Of a stretch of 64,000 nucleotides of DNA, positions 54,746-64,000 are shown one piece after another. Under the pieces are notes generated by a model, which was not told the DNA's origin, made no database searches, and was given only the letters and a program-made list of their open reading frames with translations. The first letter of the stretch is position 1; each line of letters starts with the position of its first letter. The position numbers and the translations under genes were made by a program. The stretch lies in the NCBI GenBank assembly GCA_039602395.1, contig JBCNJP010000010.1, positions 33,133,828 to 33,197,827 on the forward strand, in the 5' to 3' direction. This stretch comes from Deinandra increscens subsp. villosa. Lineage: Eukaryota > Streptophyta > Magnoliopsida > Asterales > Asteraceae.

Positions 54746-56450
54746 GTGTCTTAATTTTTAGACACGTACAAGTAAAGAAGCAACACGTACAATACTCAAA
54801 TACATAAACTCTTAAAACCTCCTTTAAAACCCTAGGTATAAAATCGTTATTCTCTCATTTGCCTCATTCCAGACCGTGAAACCCAGACCCTAGCTCTCGG
54901 CCTATCGTCGGCGGTGGAAATTCAAATTTTAAAAAGATGTGTCCTTTAAAACCCTAGCCATTCACAACCCAAAGTCTCTCTCTCTCTCGTCGACTTTCCT
55001 TGCTTCTTCCTCATCTGCTCTCTCTCTCTCTGCTTTACAAGAAGGTTTGATTCTTCTCCTTAGTCTAATTGTTCTTGCCCTCTCTCGCTACTCCTCTGAT
55101 TTTGTTTTAGATTTATAACGTGATTTTGTTTCGGTTTTTCAGTTTATGGATAAATGACGACGAATCTGGGTATACTCTTCTCCATGGTCTCAAAATGGGA
55201 CGACCAGAAAACAGTGTTTGGTGGTGATTTTCTGATGTACGGTTGAAATTCAAATCCATTGGCTTCTTTAATGGTACTGCACTCACATCCTTTCTCTCTC
55301 CTCTTGATAGCAAGACAGACGGTCTCTCTTTTACTCTCCTAATCACCATTCCTCTATCTCTTTGAATCTGGTGTAGCTTACCACCGGTGACCATGGGGAT
55401 GCTATTGTTAACGGGCGGTGATGACAAAATCCACTGTCATGAGACAACATCACATCAGAGGTGTAGATCTGTTACATGCAGGTGTAGATCGGAGGTAAAC
55501 ATAGGTGATTCGCGACAGAAAATGACACAATCCACTGATAGACCTAGATCGACTTTAAGATTACTGGTTCGCGTCTTAGATGGGTTACAGTCCCACCCAT
55601 GTATTTTTCTCTCTTTGATTTTGACCTAATTTTGTTTTCTTCTTTTGAGATCTAATTACAAATCTGTATGCTATTGATTTTTGTTATTAATTGGTATTAA
55701 AGGATTTAGTACCATATTGAAATGAAAAACAACGAATCAAATGTAGTTATTGTAACGATCTTGGTTTAATTTTTATGGTTTTTGTCATAAATTGATCCTG
55801 TTTTGGTGGTGAAACAGATTTTATAAAGAATCTGTGGATTAATGCTTACAAATTTGGGTTTGTGGTTGATTATATTCTTGTTTAGTTTCATTTCTGAAGC
55901 CTGGTTTTAATGTTCCATTGATCATCTAGCTGTGTCTTTTATTTAATTAGATACAAATGATTTCTATAAAGCATAAAAAAATGAAACTGTTTGTTCTTCA
56001 AGATCAGCAAGAACATGAATCATGTTGGCATACAATGCAAGGTTTTTATTATAAGAAATTTATGTAGTAATAGAGGCTCGGAAGGAATGTGCAGTTGCTG
56101 GTTTTGTATGAGGTTCTTAATTTTTAATATTTTCATCCTATTATTGCATTCCTCATGGAAGTTCTCTTTTCGTCTTCCCCACTAGAATATGTAAGTTATG
56201 TTGTTCCACTTTACGTGCATTTGTGGAGACTCTTTAATGTTGATTACATCTTTTAAAGCCTATATATTTATTTAAATATATCTACAGGGCGAAATCTAGC
56301 AATGTTTTGACTTTTTTTCATTCAAGCTCGATGTGAATATTAGAGGTTGGTACATTCCAAGATTGGGATACGCCAACTACATTAATCCGGTTAGTGACTA
56401 ATTTTTAAATGTATGTGCTAATGTCCTTTCTCTCCATCATGTTGAGTTAG
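54746..56450. other. Possible captured 5' gene regions, no intact frame
   Basis: 54830-55045 has AAACCCTAG boxes (54952 and nearby) and CT-rich runs TCTCTCTCTC, like the promoter or 5' UTR of a plant housekeeping gene, followed by intron-like T-rich DNA. No protein family is recognised. It may be carried by the Helitron-like segment ending at 59162. Confidence 0.4.
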
Positions 56451-56743
56451 GATTCAAGGCATTGAAGTAGCAAAAGAGAGTACTGAAATCCTCATTTGGG
56501 AGGTATCTATCTTTTTTCTAAATGCAGTGCATGTATCTATCCTTTTCTACCAATTTATGAAAAAATATGGGGTCACATTTGTTATGTGTTTGTGTATATA
56601 TGTACTTATATTCTTCTTATAATGATATATGTTTAATTTCGGTGTAGCTCATTTCAGTGAACCTGATCATGGATAATTTTGGTGCACTGGCCACTGAACC
56701 ACCCACTGATCACCTCATGAACCGCCTTCCTGTTGGTCATAGG
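56451..56743 (+). pseudogene. Exon fragments of a P-type IIB Ca2+-ATPase (ACA type)
   Basis: Two exon-like pieces in correct order. 56451-56502, after an AG and before a GT, encodes IQGIEVAKESTEILIWE, matching the plant autoinhibited Ca2+-ATPase segment just after the hinge (GTEVAKES is its hallmark). 56648-56742, also AG/GT bordered, encodes LISVNLIMDNFGALATEPPT followed by DHLMNRLPVG, matching the transmembrane segment with the VNLIMDTLGALALATEPP hallmark; it lacks two residues and ends early. The coding between the two hallmarks in the parent is missing. The rest of the pump is absent, so this is a captured or relic fragment. Confidence 0.78.
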
Positions 56744-57184
56744 TTATATTTTGCGATCACATTAAAAGTTTTATAACTTTATATCCATTAATTATTATTT
56801 AAGTTTCATGTTTTTATGGGAGCTTATTTCTTAAGCTTATGGATTTGACTAGTACACCCGAGATTAATTAATTGTTCTAATATACTTAATCATGTAACCA
56901 GTTATGTTTGTTAGTTATTTTTTTTTTTGCAATGTTTTGTAATCAGTAGTATGAGTGTGATCTGTTAATCTCGTGTTGTATGTATCTATTGTGAAAGTTC
57001 AAGACCTGCTGGTGCAGCACCTGGTGGTTGTGTAGGTAGTGGTGCTCAGGGTATAGGGGTTATGGTGCTTCTGATTCATAGATGAACGATATAAGAGGTC
57101 CTGCCTTCACTACTTTCAGTGTCTTGATAAATATTTGTTGGGTTGTTGTTATTTATAGTTTGATGATGCAAAGGTTTATTACAG

Positions 57185-57337
57185 GATGCTTTAAATGATA
57201 TTGACTTCTTTCATGATCCATGATATCACAATTTGCAAGATAGCCTTGGGGGTTATTTGATTGTTGAAGTGCAAGACTTGAAGCGAAACCACCATTATCA
57301 TGTCTTGGTCCAAGGGGCTACTGTTTCCGAAAATCAG
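57185..57337 (+). pseudogene. Exon-like fragment of an unidentified protein
   Basis: 153 bp bordered by a T-rich tract with ACAG before and CAG/GTTTGA after. It reads in one phase DALNDIDFFHDP, a TGA stop, then YHNLQDSLGGYLIVEVQDLK and RNHHYHVLVQGATVSENQ. Length divisible by three, with one stop. I do not recognise the family. It lies 440 bp after the Ca2+-ATPase pieces, so it is likely a second captured gene fragment. Confidence 0.5.
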
Positions 57338-59139
57338 GTTTGATTTTTTTATTTTGTCATTAGGTTAATCAGTTATCACCAGACAACACATGGTTTGGAG
57401 ACACCGACTCATAATGCATAAATTTGTAAATATCATGTGTGGAAATGTAGAAGACATTTACAATAATCAGTGGATGGCCAATACAGTTGAGGTAGATTTC
57501 AATTCGAGTGGTCCCATTCAATAAATTTTGAGTGTAAACTTTGAAAGTTTTATTTTTGTTTATGTTTCGAGCTGGACATAATTTCTCAAGAGAACCACCG
57601 CACCGTAGTTCATACAGGTAAAAGTATACATTTTTTAAACCGTAATTATATAATCATTGTGTTACCAGTCTTGTTTGCTTTTGTTACCGAGTCTACTTTT
57701 TTCTATTGTTTGAGTTTCAGTTTTGGCATAGGTGGGTAGATTGTGATTGGAGTAAAGAAGTGGGCTGCTTTTTGGGTGAGGAATAGGGTGGCTGACCCGT
57801 TTAGCTTTTGCTGACCCGTTTATGGCACAATCTTAAAGGCTATTTTGTATCACTTATGTGCTTTGTATTTATATGTTTGGAGTTGTCCTAAAATACTTGC
57901 TTATCATCCTTAACTTTATTAACATGCAGATTTCAATGTTTGTACCATGAGATGTTATTCATATCAAACAATGATAATTATGCTATGTGATGTTTTGGAT
58001 TGTTTCATATCAGATTAGAAGGATTGTTAAGGATTGTTTCAGATCAGATTATAGTAAGTTAGTGATATTATCATATTTAATACTATTATCTTTGGGTTGG
58101 TAAGCTTTTATTCTTTATTTGCCTCTTTCCCTTTGCTTATCATTACTGATTTCAATGTGCGGTCTCGCACTATAACCATGCATATTAGCAGCAACCCGTG
58201 ATGAAAAGTTGGCTCCCCTGTCGCAACGCGCAGTGAGTCTCAACCTTGTTCTCAACAATGAACATAGCTTTTTTTCATTTTAGTAAATAACTTTTATATT
58301 CTACTCTTTAAATTTCTTTCATTCGTGTTCATTTAACATTAAAAATAAACAGATATTTGAAATTTTATAAAATTCTTTATATAAATTAGCAAAATTTCAA
58401 TGCTTTTAGATACATCGAGCCCATAAAAATGCACCTTATTACTAATCAAGTTTATATGAACAATGAGCCATGTGTTTAGTTAAGTGGTTAGAATCTTAAT
58501 GATTATTATAGGAGGAATGCGATGAAGAATGCTTTCATTCACTTTGTACTCATTATCACTTTGTACATGAGTAGTGGTTTATACGGTTTATACGAGATGA
58601 GAGCATGTTTTTTTATTTCTAGAACTTAGTCACAAGGAAATCTTTTTTTTAAATAATATATTTAAGACATTTTTATTGATGATTATTTATTATATGTTTA
58701 ATACTCCTAACTTAAATTAGTAGTCTTGAGTTTGGCAAGTAACAATCTAACATATTACAATAAAATATGATCATTATACATTCTCATATATTAAAATAAA
58801 ATTAGTAAAAAAACGAACATGAAAAAATGACTTTCTTTAAAACAATGTACATGGGCTCGAAATTCACAATCTTAAATAAAATAAATGAATAAAATTTTCT
58901 ACTAGTTAACAAAAATTAATCTCATTACAATAGAAGTAGTTAACACAGATTTTAGTTCATAACTATTATGTGACTTATAGTTTACTATTCATATGTTTGG
59001 ATATTTATTTTAAAATTACCATGTTCATAAACAGTTACCCAATTGTATTCGTGACATATTTTCTATTGCGTTGGTTAATTGTTGTCGCATCGCATCACGC
59101 TAACATAACGAATATCGCGTTGTAAACTGTTGTCGCCGC
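57338..59139. other. Intron-like DNA, no supported gene
   Basis: T-rich non-coding DNA. A short high-GC patch at 58195-58225 (CCCCTGTCGCAACGCGCAG) resembles Helitron end composition but lacks CTRR. Confidence 0.35.
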
Positions 59140-59161
59140 CGAACGCGCGGGTACTCGCCTA

Positions 59162-59162
<1 letters not shown>
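59140..59162 (+). mobile_element. Helitron 3' terminus, plus strand
   Basis: CGAACGCGCGGGTACTCGCCTAG followed by T: GC-rich end with CTAG-3', then host T and a (TA)n tract. The upstream 3-4 kb holds the Ca2+-ATPase and other exon fragments, as in gene-capturing Helitrons. The 5' TC end is not located. Confidence 0.6.
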
Positions 59163-59163
<1 letters not shown>

Positions 59164-59207
<44 letters not shown>

Positions 59208-60127
59208 GAATGATCAAATAAAAAACAAGACGTTATTGCGAAAACACGAAAACAAATATTAAAACCTCTATAACTTCTTCATACGTTAATATTTTTTAAA
59301 ACAATTTGCATCAAAAGTCTTAGAATTATGTCACCATTAATTATGGGAAAAAAATTAAATAACTAACATTTCATGATTTTTTTTATTACTGCACATGTGC
59401 AATAATATGTATTGATTACATTACACATGTGCGGTACTAAAAAACGTTAATTTTTTTTATTTTTTTCCAGAACTAAAGATAACAGAATTATAAGATTTAT
59501 GGTATAATTTTTTTATTAAAAATATTAACGTATGAAAAAGTTATAAATGTTTTAATATTATTGCACATATGTAATAATAATAAAAAAATATTATTGCACA
59601 TGTGCAATAATAAAAAAATATATTATTGCAAATGTGGAATAATAAAAATAAAAAAAAGCTTTGATTTTTTTTTTCTACAGAATTAAAGATAACATAATTA
59701 TAAGATTTATGGTGTAATTTTTTATAAAAAGTTTGAACGTATGAAAAAGTTATAGAGGTTTTAATATTATTACACATGTGCAATAAAAAAATATTATTGC
59801 ACATGTATAATAATAAAAAAATATTATTACACGTGTGCAATAATAATAAAAAAAGGAGTTTGATTTTTTTTCTAATTTTTTGCAGAACATCATCGACCAT
59901 AGAAATGAAATAAAGAGATATTTCAATCCTTACTAACTAATATGGAATCGATTTTACACCAATTCTTCTATGTATATAGGTTTATCCTTGATAACATAGT
60001 TCTAAGGATTTTGGTGCTTTTTAAAGAAAAAATATATATATATATTAACGTATGAAAAAGTTATAGAGGTTTTAAGCAATAAAAGTTGATTTCGCAAGAT
60101 TATTACCCTATATATATATATATATAT

Positions 60128-60176
<49 letters not shown>
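59164..60176. mobile_element. AT-rich (TA)n-linked element, copy B, with flanking TA tracts
   Basis: Copy B proper is about 59204-60115: left end AGGGGAATGATCAAATAAAA, right end in reverse AGGGTAATAATCTTGCGAAA. (TA)n tracts border both ends. It contains TTATTGCACATGTGCAATAA-like palindromes. Non-coding. Confidence 0.75.
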
Positions 60177-60183
<7 letters not shown>

Positions 60184-60943
60184 AGGATCATGTGAAAACA
60201 ACTTTTATTGCGAAAACACGAAAACAAATATTAAAACCTTTATAACTTTTTCATACGTTAATATTTTTTAAAAATTTTGCACCAAAATCCTTAAAATTAT
60301 GTTAACTTTATTTCTGGAAAAAATTTTTAAAAAAAATCAAAATTTTTTTAAAAATTATTATTGCACAGGTGCAATAATTTTTTTTTATTATTATTGCACA
60401 TATGCAATAATATTAAAACCTTTATAACTTTTTCATATGTTAAAATTTTTTATAAAAAATTGCACTATAAATCTTATAATTCTTTTATCTTTAATTCTGG
60501 AGAAAATTAAAAAAAATTCTACGTTTTTAAAAAAAAATTATTATTGCACATGTGCAATAAAAAATTATTATTGCACATGTGCAATAATATTAAAACCTCT
60601 ATAATTTTTTCATACGTTAATATTTTTGATAAAAAAATTATACCATAGATCTTATAATTCTGTTATCTTTAATTGTTGAAAAAATTTAAAAAAAATTAAT
60701 GTTTTTTTTGTTAATATTGCACATGTGTAATATAATTAATACGTATTATTGCACATGTGCAATAATAAAAAAAATCACGAAATTTTATATGTTTAATTTT
60801 TTTTCCCAGAATTAAAGGTGACATAATTTTAAGACTTTTTGTGCAAATTTTTTAAAAAATTATTAACGTATGAGGAAGTTATAGAGGTTTTAATATTTGT
60901 TTTCGTATTTTCGCAATAACATCTTGTTTTTATTTGATCCTTC

Positions 60944-60996
<53 letters not shown>
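60177..60996. mobile_element. AT-rich (TA)n-linked element, copy C, long inverted ends
   Basis: Left end AGGGTAAGGATCATGTGAAA; right end in reverse AGGGGAAGGATCAAATAAAA, with inverted similarity continuing about 65 bp through TTATTGCGAAAA and ACGAAAACAAATATTAAAAC. (TA)n tracts on both sides. Three perfect copies of TTATTGCACATGTGCAATAA. Non-coding. Confidence 0.8.
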
Positions 60997-60997
<1 letters not shown>

Positions 60998-61030
60998 TAG
61001 GGGTATACCCGCACGTTACGACAGAATTTA
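60997..61030 (-). mobile_element. Helitron-like 3' terminus, minus strand
   Basis: On the minus strand: GTAACGTGCGGGTATACCCCTAG then host T (plus 60996). GGGTATACCC is a perfect 10-bp palindrome that could form the terminal hairpin, next to CTAG-3'. The body would lie to the right. Confidence 0.6.
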
Positions 61031-61080
61031 TAAGACGTTATTCATCATTTGTTCGCTTGTTATGGTGGTGGTGACATTTT

Positions 61081-61932
61081 ACAAGACTCGTGACATAGGG
61101 AGCAAACACGCGATGCGACAACGAAGGATTACAATCATGTATGATAAGATCATGACGCATGTTGATCGTGATTTAACGAGCGTATTCTTTATAAATTGTC
61201 AAAATTAATAACGATTTAATAAGGAGGCGGCGAACTACAATCATGTATGATGAAGCTAACCCGATGCGGTGGTAATGAAAATCAACCAATACAATACTTT
61301 TCATGCGAAAGGGATTTGATGGGCGAAACTAATGGAAACAAACAAAAGCGTTTTGAAACGACGCTTACAAACGGAATAAGTTTCATGCTTTTTTAAATAA
61401 CGTCTGAATGCAAAAGATGGTTTTAATATTTGCATACACCTGGTACTTGAAGTTCTCAATTTTTCAGCTCTAAAAATAAAATAATTAGTGATACATGTTA
61501 TCACGACAATTTACAAGACTCATGACATAGGGAGCAAACACGTGATGCGACAACGAAGGATTACAATCATGTATGATAAGATCATGATGCATTTTGATCG
61601 TGATTTAACAGGTGTATTCTTTATAAATGGTCAAAATTAATAACGATTTAATAAGGCGGCAACGAACTACAATCATGTATGATGAAGCTAACTCGTTGCG
61701 GTGGTAACGGAAATCAACCAACACAATACTTGTCATGCGAAAGGGTTTTGATGGACGAAAGTAATGGAAACAAACAAAAGCGTTTTGAAACGACGCTTAC
61801 ATACGGAATAAGTTTCATGCTTTTTTCAATAACGTCTGAATGCAAAATATAGTTTTAATATTTGGATACACCTGGTACTAGAACTTCTCAATTTTCAGCT
61901 CTAAAAATAAAATAATTAGTGATACATGTTAT
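61081..61932. repeat. Tandem duplication, 432-bp period
   Basis: 61081-61512 and 61513-61932 align over nearly their whole length (ACAAGACTC(G/A)TGACATAGGG to TAATTAGTGATACATGTTAT) with scattered differences. No coding in either copy. Confidence 0.88.
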
Positions 61933-64000
61933 TTGACATTTATCTACTTTGTCTAAAAATTCAAAGAAGTCATAAATCTTTAAAACATATTTGGGTTATG
62001 ATCCACTTTTTTACTATCAGTTGCATACATAAAAAAAAAATTAATACCGACGAAAAAATATACATCAGATTGATTAATGGTGCAAAATATGTTAGATTTC
62101 TCAGTCTTGTTGTCTTCAGAACACCATGTCTTTGGAAACATTGTGGCAAGTTTCACCATCTAATTTTGTCATCGTTGATTTACTCAAATAAGTCTGACCA
62201 AAGTTAATTTTATAGGGGATAGTCTTCAAATGAATGAAGATTAATACATCAAATACTTAACATGAACTTGTGCATTTTTCCTATTTAGCGTTTACGACCT
62301 AACAAATTAAGTTTCTTCCTTTTATGAAGAAAAAAGCATCATAAATAGACCTGAATTGTCCTCTTATCTAGACATGTTACAGATACATGGCCAGCTCAGA
62401 ATTTTCTAATCATGTCAGCTTCAGAAGAACAATCCAGATTAACCCATCAGACACAAACATAAAAACACGAACTATTTCCGGAAAAAAAAAACGCATGTAG
62501 CCTTTAATCAAAATTGTAGTGTGAACGGTACACGTCCTGAACATCATGTCAAGTCCAAAAGAACTAACTTTAGGCATGAAATTCCTCATAAACTCTTTTC
62601 CCAGTCTTACAGCTTGGCATCTTTCTAGCTACTAAGGCCTGCAAAACAATGAGCATTTCCTATTGTGAACTTAATATTTGAAGATAACAAAATCATAAGT
62701 ATGTTTGATATAGTGGTCTATTTCTAGTAGTTTGTTTTTAATAAGAAACAAAATGAGCCTTATTTTCTGCACCATGCATATTTCAACATCAAAAAAAAAA
62801 GTGTAGCGGCCTGTTTGACTGGCGATTGGTGTGCAGGTTCCACGATTGCTTACTTGATTGTGTTTGCGCTGCTGCTGGACGCATGGCTAGCTGATCCAGG
62901 GTCTTTGCGAATGGAACGGGAGTGCTTGAAGATGGTTCAAGTTGCCATTTGTTGGTGTGTTTCTGTTCTGAAAATGCAGTTGACAACAAACCTTAACACA
63001 CAGCAACAGTTTATGAGCTTCTATATAGATATTGCAATGTCGGAACCCCCAAAGTAATCTCCCCTTCTACTCTTGATCTGGCACAACAAAATTGTGCAAT
63101 TAGTATATAATTATCAAAGAACATTTTTTGCCAATTTTGTTGACGGGTCGCTCTTGTATCTATAACGAATAAAGAATATTGTTATAGTTAATCTGTATTA
63201 TATGTGTGGAAATGGAACAAACACAATACCATAGTAATACCTATATAGTAGCTGAAAACTATCTTTTTCAGACGTATAACCTGAAAACACAAAGAAACCT
63301 CATCAAACCCCTGTAGAAGTTTAATGGACTTGTACATTATTATAGTCACTTGCTGCTTTTCATTATGGGGATCTTGTAGTTTCTCCTCAGACTCGGTCTC
63401 TCCTGAACTTGATAGAACAGTACCATCAAGTTTAAAGTTCATGATGAATATCAAATTATATTTATCTTGCAATAGATCTTAAAATTTTCAGTTAATGATT
63501 TGTAAAGAATATTACCATCAACTCCACCCATTAAACCCATCAAGAAAGAAGAAACCACCATATCTTAAAAAGTTCTCAGAAAATAGAAGCAAAGAATTGA
63601 ATGCAGTCATAAATGATGATTGAACCAAAATTTCAAACGGGAAATAAGAGTTATAAAACTGTGGAATTTTAACATTATATCTTAAATCAGTGGCATACAT
63701 ATGAAGTTGTAAGAGATCATTTTTTTTCCATTGATAAAAAGTACAAACCTACTTTTGTACACATATGAGCAAAAGAAAGTTTAGGCAGAGGTGAAAAACA
63801 GATAGTGCGATTTAACTTTGCTGTTATCATAAACAGGTTGTTAGGTTGGGTTGACCAAAATGATAAATACTTCAGCAATTTGATGCACTATCATTATAAA
63901 AGCAGATAGCAAATACAAACGAGCATGTCCTAAAAGTAACATAGCAAAGAATGTTAAACGAACCAAAATTGGGGATTACTTTTGAGAACATCAAGATAGA
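61933..64000. other. No confidently recognised gene
   Basis: AT-rich DNA. Two weak candidates. A plus-strand open frame at 62815-63057 begins GDWCAGSTIAYLIVFALLLD; it has higher GC than its surroundings but no known family. A minus-strand exon-like stretch at 63470-63272 reads MNFKLDGTVLSSSGETESEE and ends at TTTTCAG, with an in-frame continuation to the left. Splice borders were not established for either, and they could belong to one gene extending past the window. Confidence 0.35.

Noticed and set aside
54830..55640. A functional housekeeping gene with AAACCCTAG promoter boxes
   Set aside because: No sustained frame or recognised protein follows; treated as possibly captured 5' sequence.
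59541..59900. 119-codon frame with CNN(I)FLL repeats
   Set aside because: Comes from the repeated GCACATGTGC palindromes of copy B.

Overview
This window is plant nuclear DNA, AT-rich and almost wholly made of transposable elements, with one complete host gene. That gene has plant-type GT-AG introns and a plastid-targeted product. The surrounding gag-only retrotransposons look like those common in Asteraceae, so a composite-family genome is my best guess; this is inference, and no species can be named from the sequence alone. No bacterial, organellar, tRNA, rRNA or CRISPR features were seen. A run of 500 N at 53169-53668 is an assembly gap.

Layout. 1-2900: decayed plus-strand Ty1/copia element whose integrase has lost its catalytic Glu. 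2914-6640: minus-strand gag-only retroelement remnants with LTR-like ends. 6670-7240: broken nuclease-like domain of the kind found at the C terminus of some reverse transcriptases. 8158-17893 (minus): the host gene, histidinol-phosphate aminotransferase (histidine biosynthesis), nine exons encoding exactly 417 aa. Its last intron is 5.1 kb long and holds a near full-length RTE-type LINE; its sixth intron holds two hAT MITEs with perfect 8-bp target duplications and a SINE-like tail. Just upstream of its ATG sits a MITE inserted inside another MITE of the same family. 18705-20275: minus-strand Helitron 3' end and helicase remnant. 21244-22017: 5'-truncated L1 LINE. 22443-26100: minus-strand gag-only LTR element, truncated.

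26100-37419: a decayed gypsy-like stretch carrying a solo LTR (26999-28353) and a non-autonomous hAT transposon (28555-35930). The hAT was itself hit twice, by a complete gag-only LTR retrotransposon (28600-34526, nearly identical LTRs, intact 644-aa Gag) and by an LTR that is now solo (35097-35637). Three of these four insertions keep perfect target site duplications and the gag-only element keeps one with a single mismatch, so the order of events can be read. 37420-45961: a non-coding element with LTRs of about 3.0 and 2.8 kb (LARD-like). 45962-49654: fragments of two further gypsy-like elements. 50144-50423: a hAT MITE. 51057-52686: a complete 1.63-kb miniature LTR retrotransposon. 53900-60996: AT-rich elements that sit in (TA)n tracts and are full of a perfect 20-bp palindrome, flanking a Helitron-like segment that carries exon fragments of a plant P-type Ca2+-ATPase and of an unidentified protein. 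From 60997 a second Helitron end, on the minus strand, opens a region with a 432-bp tandem duplication; no gene is recognised after that.

The main biological theme is a community of non-autonomous retroelements. At least five LTR-type elements lack pol, and they share tRNA-iMet primer sites or similar polypurine tracts, so they presumably depend on copia or gypsy enzymes made elsewhere. The second theme is a small metabolic gene that keeps its reading frame while transposons fill its introns and promoter.
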